DNA of 64,000 nt, taken from positions 1-64,000 of the forward strand of contig CAZYXG010000006.1 of assembly GCA_964650885.1 (NCBI GenBank), written 5' to 3'. A program made the position numbers and the translations under genes. The stretch comes from JAPLFM01 sp964650885. Its GTDB lineage: Bacteria; Bacteroidota; Ignavibacteria; Kapaibacteriales; UBA2268. The notes under the pieces are model-generated. The model saw only the letters and a program-made list of their open reading frames with translations, did not search any database and was not told the origin of the DNA. Shown here piece by piece: positions 26,004 through 34,167 of this stretch (positions within the stretch are counted from its first letter, which is position 1; each line of letters opens with the position of its first letter).

Positions 26004-28427
26004 TTGAGAATTTGTATATTAATATTTTCATTTTTTATATTTTCTAATTTAGCAAATGCTGAATCTTTACTCATTTTAAAAGGTAAAGTGGTTGATTCAG
26101 ATAGTAAAGAAACATTGCGTTCAGTTACGGTGAAAGTGCTAAACACTAAGAAAGGAGCTTATACAAATACTAATGGTGAATATGTAATAAAGCTACCTAA
26201 AGGAAAATATTATTTACGTGTTTCAATGGTAGGACATGAGACTATTGAGCAGGAAGTTGATTTAGTAAGTGATACTACTATTAAAAATTTTGATCTATCT
26301 ATTGCGAAGATGGATGCACCAGAACTTGAAGTTTATGCTGATGACCCTTTAACAAGATTAATAAAAAGATTATTAAGGAAAAAGCAAAAGCAAATAGATT
26401 CTTTACAAACATACAAATATACTTTATACACTAAATTTGTATTTGCAACCGACACACTTACTGCTGGCAGAACTGACAGTCCAAAAGATACTACTATCAA
26501 TTCAATTTTGGAATCTTTTTCCGAAGGATATTATAAAAAGAAAGATAATTACTTCAATCGTATCTTTCAAAAAAGGCAAAGTGTAAACGTACCCCCACAA
26601 GCTAATTTCGTAGCATTTGGCACTAACATAAATGCCTATGATGATTATGTAAATATTCTTGGTGAAGACATTGCTACTCCTTTTAATCCTGATGCTCTCG
26701 AATATTATACTTTTGAAGTAGTGGGTACTTTTAAAAGCGACAAAAAAACTCGCTTAACAAAAATCAAAGTAACTCCGAAAACAATTGCACGCCGTTTATT
26801 TAGCGGCTATATAAATATTGACGAAGAAAAAGAAGTGCCTGTATCCGTTGAATTAGAACCGAATATTGCTGTGCAATTGCCTTTGGGAGCAACTTTAAAG
26901 TATAATCAAGATTTTGAGCAATACGATGATAAATATGTAATGCCCACACGAATGCGAATATTCAGCACTAGCAAAGTGGATATACTTTGGATATTTTCTC
27001 CACGTTTGGATATATTGATTGAAACCGCTGCATTCGATTACAAGATAAACCCTGAGTTGCCTAGCGATTTATTTGATGAACGAAGAGTGGAATTTGATGA
27101 TAATGCTAATAATTTCGATACACTTTATTGGACAAACAATCAACTTGTTCCGCTTAGAGATGATGAAAATTTAGCATATTCACAGATACTAACTGCCCGA
27201 GATAACCCAGATTCAGTGCAAGGTTCTAATTTTTTTACACAATACTTAGCACCAATAAATAGATTTTTTGCCAGATTTAATAGAACACCTTTTACTGGTT
27301 TAGAAGATGTATTTAAGTACAATAGAGTAAGTGGTCTTACTATTGGAACTGGATTTAGATTCACACCACAAAAAACTACTGATTTATATCTTTGGGGCGG
27401 AGGAAGCTTTGCAGACCAACGATATTATGGTGATGCAAAAATCACTCAGTTTTTCGATGATAAACGTAAGTATAGCTTAGACTTTAATTACTTCGATAAA
27501 CTTACTCGTCGAGACAAAGGCAATATAATACCTAGCCGAGTTATTACTTTTCTTTCTGGATTATTCAAATCAGATTATGGTGATTACTTCTATAGCAAAG
27601 GTTTTGAAACTGGCCTTACTTTTAGCACTGGGCAATTAGTATTTCTAAGACGTGATAACTTTACTCGACCTTATTTGCTTCGGTTTTTTCTCCGAGATGA
27701 ATTGCAATCATCAGCTCAAAATAATACTAATTTTTCACTATTCAGCTGGAAGTCCCCTTTCCGTCCGAACCCAGTTATTAATGATGGTCATTTGCGTTCG
27801 GCAGGGTTTCAACTTGGAATAAATTACACTCCTGAAAGACGAATTTCCAATGCAGGGTTTTATTTTGAATTTGAAAATTCGTCGCATGAGTTTGGCTCAG
27901 CTTTCACTTTCCGACAATATTATTTTGAAGGTAATATTAAATTCGCAACTCTGCCACTTTGGTCGCTCGATTTGAAATTGATGGCAGGATATTCTGAACA
28001 AGATGCCCCCGCACAGCGTTACTTCAGCAATGAGTCTTCTTCGGCAAACATTGTGGCAAGTGGAGCTTTTCGTGCAGCTAGAATTAAAGAGTTCTATGGC
28101 GACAGGTTTATTGCCGCCAATTTCGAACATAATTTTGGAGAGATTTTTCCAGGTCTATTTCGTATTCCTAATATAGCAGCAGTTGGGTTAGAAATTATTG
28201 GAATATTTAATTCTGGATGGTTCGATTTCTCACCACAAGCAAAATTGAATAATAGTAAACTTGGTTATAATTACCCTTCAAGCACTGTTACAAGCGACAA
28301 TATTTATTACGAAGCTGGAATCGGAATTAATAGAATACTATTCTTCTTCCGACTGGATTTGACCACCCGTCTAACCCAAACTTCAACTCCAAGTATTCGT
28401 CTGAATATTACTGGTGCTTCTGATTAA
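26004..28427 (+). CDS. Outer-membrane protein with CarboxypepD_reg-like and DUF5686-type domains
   Basis: The 807-residue exported protein starts at a TTG placed 3 bases after the permease stop, with AAAGGA upstream. The signal peptide MRICILIFSFFIFSNLANA fits this start and no ATG competes. Residues about 25-95 form a carboxypeptidase-regulatory-like beta domain (LKGKVVDSDSKETLRSVTV, TNTNGEYVIKLPKGKYYLRV). The remainder resembles the DUF5686 family of Bacteroidota: a periplasmic region followed by a C-terminal beta-barrel of many short amphipathic strands (for example TIGTGFRFTPQKTTDLYLWG, TRLTQTSTPSIRLNITGASD). Function in this family is poorly known. Position after the exporter suggests a role in surface delivery or envelope assembly, by inference. 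It ends 7 bases from the convergent kynureninase stop. Confidence 0.82.
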   Translation: MRICILIFSFFIFSNLANAESLLILKGKVVDSDSKETLRSVTVKVLNTKKGAYTNTNGEYVIKLPKGKYYLRVSMVGHETIEQEVDLVSDTTIKNFDLSIAKMDAPELEVYADDPLTRLIKRLLRKKQKQIDSLQTYKYTLYTKFVFATDTLTAGRTDSPKDTTINSILESFSEGYYKKKDNYFNRIFQKRQSVNVPPQANFVAFGTNINAYDDYVNILGEDIATPFNPDALEYYTFEVVGTFKSDKKTRLTKIKVTPKTIARRLFSGYINIDEEKEVPVSVELEPNIAVQLPLGATLKYNQDFEQYDDKYVMPTRMRIFSTSKVDILWIFSPRLDILIETAAFDYKINPELPSDLFDERRVEFDDNANNFDTLYWTNNQLVPLRDDENLAYSQILTARDNPDSVQGSNFFTQYLAPINRFFARFNRTPFTGLEDVFKYNRVSGLTIGTGFRFTPQKTTDLYLWGGGSFADQRYYGDAKITQFFDDKRKYSLDFNYFDKLTRRDKGNIIPSRVITFLSGLFKSDYGDYFYSKGFETGLTFSTGQLVFLRRDNFTRPYLLRFFLRDELQSSAQNNTNFSLFSWKSPFRPNPVINDGHLRSAGFQLGINYTPERRISNAGFYFEFENSSHEFGSAFTFRQYYFEGNIKFATLPLWSLDLKLMAGYSEQDAPAQRYFSNESSSANIVASGAFRAARIKEFYGDRFIAANFEHNFGEIFPGLFRIPNIAAVGLEIIGIFNSGWFDFSPQAKLNNSKLGYNYPSSTVTSDNIYYEAGIGINRILFFFRLDLTTRLTQTSTPSIRLNITGASD

Positions 28428-28434
28428 GTTAGTG

Positions 28435-29697
28435 TTATTTTAAGCAGCTTCCTAAAATAACTACAAATCTATAAACATCTTCAAATGAATTATAAAGTGG
28501 CACTGGTGCTACCCTCACTACGTCTGGCTCTCTCCAATCAGATATGACACCTTTCTTAGTTAACTCATTGAATAGTTCTTTATTTGCATTTTTCACACGA
28601 ATTGAAATTTGACATCCTCTTTCGTTTGCTTCTTTTGGAGTAATAATCTCAATAGCCGAGTTCTTCAAATCATTAAGTAGAAATTCCAAATAGCCAGTGA
28701 GTGAGAGTGATTTTTCTCGAAGATTGTCCATTCCAACTTCATCGAATATGCTTAGTGAAGCTTTTAAGCACGCCAATGGCAATATTGCTGGGTTTGAATT
28801 TTGCCACCCCTCAGCTCCACGCATTGGTTTGAATTCGGAATCCATTTTAAATCGTTCTGTTTTGTCGTGTCCCCACCAGCCAGCCAGTCGAGGAATATCG
28901 AAACGCTCAGCAAATTTATTATGCACAAATATTCCAGCTGTTGCTCCTGGTCCAGAATTCAAATATTTATACGTGCACCACATTGCAAAATCCACTTCCC
29001 AATCGTGCAGCTCTGGTTTCACATTTCCGATAGTATGAGCCAAATCAAATCCAGCATAAGCTCCGACTTCATGTGCTTTTTCAGTAATTGATTTCAAATC
29101 GAAATACTGACCTGAGTAATAATTTACCGCTCCAAGCATTACAACTGCCAATGTATCTTTATTGTCTTCAATTGCTTGCAATATATCCGAAGTTTCAATT
29201 TTATTAGCACCAGCTTTTGGATATAATTTAATCAAGCAGTTGTCGGGGTTTAGCCCATGAAGTGCAATATGCGAAGACACAGAATAAATATCCGATGGGA
29301 AAGCAGAGCCTTCAATCATTATTTTATTACGCTTGCCGTTTGGTCTATAAAATGAAACCAATAGCGAATTCAAATTACTTGTCAATGTTCCCATAGCCAC
29401 CACTTCGTCAGCTTTAGCTCCAACTAATTTAGCTAAAGAATCCGTAACATATTCATGGTAATCTTTCCAAGGGTTTCTGCCCATAAAGTGGGCTTCTACA
29501 CCGTATTTTTTCCAAGCGTCAAGTTCCACTTGCACAGCATCTTGAGTTCGCTTAGGCATCAGCCCAAGTGAATTGCCAGTAAAGTATAATAATGATTCCC
29601 CTGCGTCATTCGTGGGAAAGTAAAACTCCCCACGATGTTTCGCCAATTTATCTTGACTGTCTAATTTTTTAGCAAAGTCTAAATTATTTTCGTACAC
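28435..29697 (-). CDS. kynU: Kynureninase
   Basis: This PLP-dependent hydrolase cleaves kynurenine (or 3-hydroxykynurenine) to anthranilate (or 3-hydroxyanthranilate) and alanine in cytoplasmic tryptophan catabolism. The 420-residue length is normal. Seen: YFTGNSLGLMPKRT near residue 40, FPSDIYSV near 134, the Asp/His region GFDLAHTIGNVKPELHDW, and the PLP-lysine segment WCTYKYLNSGPGATAG with Lys near 243. RLAGWWGHDK is a strongly conserved kynureninase motif. It is 22 bases downstream of sppA on the same strand, so probably co-transcribed. Tryptophan 2,3-dioxygenase is encoded separately at 47.8 kb. Confidence 0.95.
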   Translation of the reverse strand: MYENNLDFAKKLDSQDKLAKHRGEFYFPTNDAGESLLYFTGNSLGLMPKRTQDAVQVELDAWKKYGVEAHFMGRNPWKDYHEYVTDSLAKLVGAKADEVVAMGTLTSNLNSLLVSFYRPNGKRNKIMIEGSAFPSDIYSVSSHIALHGLNPDNCLIKLYPKAGANKIETSDILQAIEDNKDTLAVVMLGAVNYYSGQYFDLKSITEKAHEVGAYAGFDLAHTIGNVKPELHDWEVDFAMWCTYKYLNSGPGATAGIFVHNKFAERFDIPRLAGWWGHDKTERFKMDSEFKPMRGAEGWQNSNPAILPLACLKASLSIFDEVGMDNLREKSLSLTGYLEFLLNDLKNSAIEIITPKEANERGCQISIRVKNANKELFNELTKKGVISDWREPDVVRVAPVPLYNSFEDVYRFVVILGSCLK

Positions 29698-29719
29698 TTA
29701 AAAGACCTAATTATTTTTA

Positions 29720-31737
29720 TTAATTAATTTCAATTTTCGCAGGCATTGCCACCATCGCACCTTCTTTGATAGAAATTTGCGAAATGTTAAGAATGTATTT
29801 TATTTGGTTTTGAATTTCTTTAGGCACAAAGCTTATTGCTGTTTTCAATTCACTTGCTCCGAAACCAAAAACCGATGCTAATTTTATCAAGATATTTTGT
29901 TCGTTGTTATCTTCATTTTTGAATTCTCTTAGCAATCTTTCAAATATTGGCTCTTTTCTTGGGAAAATGCTCAATCGAACTTTGTCGCTTTCTTTAGAAC
30001 CAATTTTCACTTTTGCTATATTTATTGCAGTTTGCAATCCACCCATCACATCTACTAATCCTCTTTCTTTAGCATCTTCGCCAGTCCAAACTCTGCCTTT
30101 AGCAAATTGACGCATATCTTCTGGTGTTTTGCCACGAGATTCTGCCACTTTTCCAACGAAACTTAAATAAACACTTTCAGCCATTTTCGTCAAACGAGCT
30201 TTGTCTTGAGTTGAGAATGGTTTGGAAACGTTCAAGAATTCTGATGCTGGAGATGTAGAAACATTATCAGTTGTTATATCCAACTTGCTCATGGCACCGC
30301 TTATGTTTGGAATAGCCAATATCACACCAATTGAGCCAGTTATTGTAGCAGGGTGGGCAACAATTGTATCGCAAGCCATTGCCATATAGTAACCGCCAGA
30401 AGCTGCCACATTGCCCATTGATGCAATCACTGGTTTAGTTTTTTTGGTTGCCATAATTTCTTGCCAAATCTCATCAGAACCAAGTACACTTCCACCAGGA
30501 CTATCAATTCTTAGAACTATAGCAGCAATATTTTTGTCGTCTCTTGCATCACGTAAGTGTTTGATTACTCTTTTTGCATTTATACCGTTGTCGCTATTGC
30601 TATTCATTGAAGCAGAAATTTCACCTACAGTATTAATCAATGCAATAGTTTTATTTTCTGGTCCAGTTTCACCTTTAGTTTTCACATCGTGCCAAGGGTA
30701 ATCAGAAAGTCCAATTAATGTTACCTTTTTATCTTTGTCGTTTGCTTTATCGCCATAGATTCTATGTTTTAAGAAATCTCTAAAAGCAGATTCCGACATA
30801 GTGCCATCAATTAATTTTCTCTCCATAGCGTCATCTGTTTGATAAACTCCAGTGTTCATAGCGTCTGTAACTTTTGCAGCATCAATTTGTCTTAATTTAG
30901 CTGCTTGCTCAGTGAAAATTCTATTTCTTTGGTTTAGCAAAACAGTATATTCATATCTAGCAGAATCGCTCATACTTTTTCTAGAGAATCCTTCGCCAGC
31001 CGATTTGAAATCTTCAAATTGAATTGTTGTGAATTCCACTCCAATTTTATCCAGGAATCCTTTCATATAAACTGGATTGATAGAGAAGCCATTAAGCATT
31101 AGCATACCTTCTTTTGGCATAAAGATAGAATCAGCAGGCAATGCGTTTAAGTAGCTTTTTTCATCGAAAGCAATTGAATAAGAGTAAATAAATTTCTTAG
31201 ATTCTTTAAATTTCAAAAGTGCTTCTTGCAACTCCATTGCTTGAGCCATACCTATATTGCCAAGTGGTTTCAAGTAAATTCCTTTAATTCTGTCGTCTAT
31301 TGCTGCTCTTTCAATTGCTTTTAGTGCATCGAAGAAGTCCACACTATGGTCTTCATCGAATAAATGCAAGCTGCCACCCTGATTGTGTTCGTTCATTGGC
31401 ACACTAAAATCAACCACTAAGATTGAGTTTGATGTTACTTCTTTGANNNNNNNNNNNNNNNNNNNNNNNNNNNNNNNNNNNNNNNNNNNNNNNNNNNNNN
31501 NNNNNNNNNNNNNNNNNNNNNNNNNNNNNNNNNNNNNNNNNNNNNNATATTGGAAACGCCATAAATAACAAGCCCTACGAAACCGACAAAAAGTAAGAAA
31601 ATAACACCCAAAATAATCACGACTGGCTTCCACCAAGATGACTTCTTTTGTTTATTTTCAGGATAGTTGGCATATTGTTTTTGCCAAGGTTCTTTAGGAG
31701 TTTCTGGATTGTTTGGGAAATTAGTAGAATCGGACAT
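29720..31737 (-). CDS. sppA: Signal peptide peptidase SppA (67K type), interrupted by an assembly gap
   Basis: This membrane serine protease clips leftover signal peptides. The true start is the ATG at 31737: the first 63 residues (MSDSTNFPNNPETP...) lead into a membrane anchor (VVIILGVIFLLFVGFVGLVI). A 100-N gap (31447-31546) follows, and the rest (KEVTSNSILVVDFSVPMNE onward, about 575 codons) lies in a different frame relative to the placeholder, so the gap size is wrong rather than the gene broken. Two tandem protease domains are visible; the second holds the Ser-containing MGNVAASGGYYMAMACDT. The intact length would be about 590-660 residues, as in E. coli-type SppA. It is transcribed with kynU and divergent from the permease gene. 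Confidence 0.88.
31447..31546. other. Assembly gap (100 N) inside sppA
   Basis: Exactly 100 N. Known bases before (191) and after (1727) within the gene require a real gap length of 2 modulo 3 for one continuous frame, so 100 is a placeholder. Confidence 0.98.
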
Positions 31738-31911
31738 GTTGTAACTTTAAAATTTGTTGTAAATTAGTTTTGCTTATTAAACGAAAAGAAGTAAACTTAG
31801 TTTCTAATTTTTTTTATTTCACAATTTCTCTATTTTTTAACTTTTATTCAAACTTTATTTTTATTTTCAATTAGCATAAAAGTGAAAAAACAAAATTAAT
31901 GGATTTTAGAA

Positions 31912-33357
31912 TTGAATAATAACGAAAACGAACATCATTTAATCCCCAGATTAGGATATTGGACAACACTTGCAATAGTAATCGGTGCTGTAATTGGCTC
32001 TGGAATATTCAAAAAACCAGCCCTTATGTCGCAGCAGCTCGGCTCTCCAGAGCTTTTAATAGCTGTTTGGGTGATAGCGGGAATAGTTACTTTATTTGGT
32101 GCATTGACCAATGCAGAAATTGCTGGATTTATAACTTCCACAGGCGGACAATATAAATATTTTGAAAAAATGTACGGCAAAGCGTTCGCATTTCTCTATG
32201 GCTGGTCTCTTTTCGCAGTAATTCAGTGCGGCTCTATTGCCTCCATTAGTTATGTTTTTGGCGAATACTCTCAAAATTTTGTTCATCTCTTCCGCTTCCC
32301 CGAAGCAATGGAACTTGCTTATAAAATCCATATTCCATTTATTGGAATTATTTACCCTTTGCAGAATATTGGAGTGAAGTTAGTTACTTGTGGTTTGATA
32401 ACTTTGCTTTCCTTAGTCAATTGTATTGATGTGCGATTGGGTGGCTCAATTGCATCAATTTTCACAACTTCAAAAATAGTTGCTATTCTAATTCTTGTCT
32501 TTTTTGGCTTTATATATCAAGGCGGAAGTGTTCAAAATTTCACCAATGTAGGTGGAAATATGGGCAATATCAATATGTTTACTGGCATTATTGCAGCACT
32601 CTCTGGTGCATTTTGGGCTTATGATGGCTGGAATAACATCACTTATATAGCAGGCGAAGTAAAAAATTCCCAACGCAACATTCCATTGGCTTTGTTTTTT
32701 GGCACATTGATAATTATTTCAGTTTATATCTTAATCAATTTGGCATATCTATATGTAATGCCAGTGTTTGCAATGTCAAAATCAACTTTAGTTGCAGCGG
32801 ATGTTGCCAGAATCTCCATCGGAGAGTTTGGGGCAGGATTTGTTTCAGGAGCAGTTTTGCTTTCCACTTTCGGTACTTCCAACGGTACTATTTTAGCAAG
32901 TGCAAGAGTCTATTATGCAATGGCACACGACAATATGTTTTTCAAGTCAATAGGAAAAGTGCATAAAACAAGACGCACTCCAATTAATGCTTTGGCTTTG
33001 CAGGCAGTTTGGTCTTGTGCATTGGTGCTAAGTGGCACATTCGATACTCTGACAGATATGCTTATATTCGTTAGCTGGATATTCTATGCCTTCGGAGCTT
33101 ACGGTGTTTTTGTGCTTCGCAAGAAAATGCCAGATGTTGTCCGCCCCTATAAAGTCTGGGGCTACCCTTATGTTCCAACAATTTTCGTAATCTTTGCGTC
33201 TGTATTTGTAGTGTTCACACTTTATAACGATATTGATATGTATATTTCTGGCAAATCGGAAATTATTAATTCAGTATTTGGTCTTTTTTTAGTGTCCACT
33301 GGAATTCCTTTTTATATCTATTTCCAAAAAGCTAACGAAAAAGCAAAAAAAGCTTAA
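31912..33357 (+). CDS. Amino acid permease of the APC family
   Basis: The 481-residue inner-membrane transporter has about 12 predicted helices. The start is a TTG (31912) giving MNNNENEHHLIPRLGYWTTL; the nearby ATG at 31899 is in another frame and stops quickly. The first helix carries the diagnostic substrate-binding motif VIGAVIGSGIFKKPA (about residues 21-35), and helix 6 has FWAYDGWNNITYIAGEVKN, typical of the L-type/AAT branch of the APC superfamily. Known members move amino acids by proton symport or exchange; the exact substrate is not readable. It stands alone, divergent from sppA, with an inverted repeat 21 bases after the stop. Confidence 0.92.
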   Translation: MNNNENEHHLIPRLGYWTTLAIVIGAVIGSGIFKKPALMSQQLGSPELLIAVWVIAGIVTLFGALTNAEIAGFITSTGGQYKYFEKMYGKAFAFLYGWSLFAVIQCGSIASISYVFGEYSQNFVHLFRFPEAMELAYKIHIPFIGIIYPLQNIGVKLVTCGLITLLSLVNCIDVRLGGSIASIFTTSKIVAILILVFFGFIYQGGSVQNFTNVGGNMGNINMFTGIIAALSGAFWAYDGWNNITYIAGEVKNSQRNIPLALFFGTLIIISVYILINLAYLYVMPVFAMSKSTLVAADVARISIGEFGAGFVSGAVLLSTFGTSNGTILASARVYYAMAHDNMFFKSIGKVHKTRRTPINALALQAVWSCALVLSGTFDTLTDMLIFVSWIFYAFGAYGVFVLRKKMPDVVRPYKVWGYPYVPTIFVIFASVFVVFTLYNDIDMYISGKSEIINSVFGLFLVSTGIPFYIYFQKANEKAKKA

Positions 33358-33377
33358 TGGAAAAAATCATTATTTAA

Positions 33378-33408
33378 AACTTATTTGGTAGATTCAATCA
33401 AATAAGTT
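33378..33408 (+). terminator. Inverted repeat after the amino acid permease gene
   Basis: Perfect 10-bp stem AACTTATTTG/CAAATAAGTT with an 11-base loop, 21 bases after the permease stop. There is only a weak AAATTT after it, so it may be a poor terminator or an operator before the YciO-like gene. Confidence 0.5.
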
Positions 33409-33442
33409 AAATTTCAAAATCATAAACAAGCGAGGTGCTATT

Positions 33443-34072
33443 ATGCCAGCAGAAATTTTAAATATCCATTACAAAACTCCCGAAACAAACAAAGTGGAAA
33501 AAGTAGTTGAAGCTTTAAAAGCAGGTAGTGTTATACTCTACCCTACTGATTCTGGTTTTTCTTTAGGTTGTGACTTATCCAAGAAAAATGCAATCGAAAA
33601 AATTCGACAAATAAGAAATTTACCAAAGTCTAAATCAATGACTTTCCTTTGCGATTCACTTTCAAACATATCTGAATTTGCCAAGGTAGAAAATGAAGCA
33701 TATAGGACTATTAAACGATTAATACCTGGGACTTATACATTTATTCTCCCAGCTTCTAAAAATGTTCCCAAATACGCTCAAGACCCTAAAAAAGCTACAG
33801 CTGGGATTAGAGTTCCAGATCATGCAATCGCTCAAGCACTATTGAAAGAATTGGGTCATCCTATAATTTCGATTTCAGCCAAATCTGATGATAATGTACA
33901 CACTTCACCAGAAGACATTATTGAACAATATGTTAAACTTGTAGATATTGTTGTAACTTGCGATGATTACCATTTCCATGGCGAGTCAACTATTATTGAT
34001 ATGACTGATGAAATTCCGAAAATTCTAAGAGAGGGAGCAGGAATTGAAAAAGCACGTGAATACATTGACTAA
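33443..34072 (+). CDS. YciO/YrdC-family protein (threonylcarbamoyl-AMP synthase-like)
   Basis: The 209-residue cytoplasmic protein has the YrdC fold. The family makes threonylcarbamoyl-AMP for the t6A tRNA modification, but this protein carries the YciO variant of the opening motif (YPTDSGFSLGCDL, about residues 33-45, rather than PTDT.YGLG) and the matching IRQIRNLPKSKSMTFLC and RLIPGTYTFILPASKNVP. YciO paralogues have weaker or uncertain synthase activity, so the role as the cell's main t6A enzyme is not assured. An AGCGAGGTG sequence upstream of the ATG is a fair ribosome site. A strong terminator follows. Confidence 0.85.
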   Translation: MPAEILNIHYKTPETNKVEKVVEALKAGSVILYPTDSGFSLGCDLSKKNAIEKIRQIRNLPKSKSMTFLCDSLSNISEFAKVENEAYRTIKRLIPGTYTFILPASKNVPKYAQDPKKATAGIRVPDHAIAQALLKELGHPIISISAKSDDNVHTSPEDIIEQYVKLVDIVVTCDDYHFHGESTIIDMTDEIPKILREGAGIEKAREYID

Positions 34073-34102
34073 TTTAGTTTTTTATTCAAACATTTTAAAC
34101 CT

Positions 34103-34139
34103 AAAACCGTAAATGTAATTCAAACATTTACGGTTTTTT
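34103..34139 (+). terminator. Rho-independent terminator after the YciO-like gene
   Basis: A 14-bp perfect stem (34103-34116 with 34124-34137) with a 7-base loop, ending in a T run. Confidence 0.9.
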
Positions 34140-34167
34140 ATTTTTATTCGGAAATTGGACTTATTTA

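Noticed and set aside
29720..31636. sppA start at the M of MVEASRDYFG
   Set aside because: That reading uses the wrong frame before the gap. The ATG at 31737 with its membrane anchor is the biological start.
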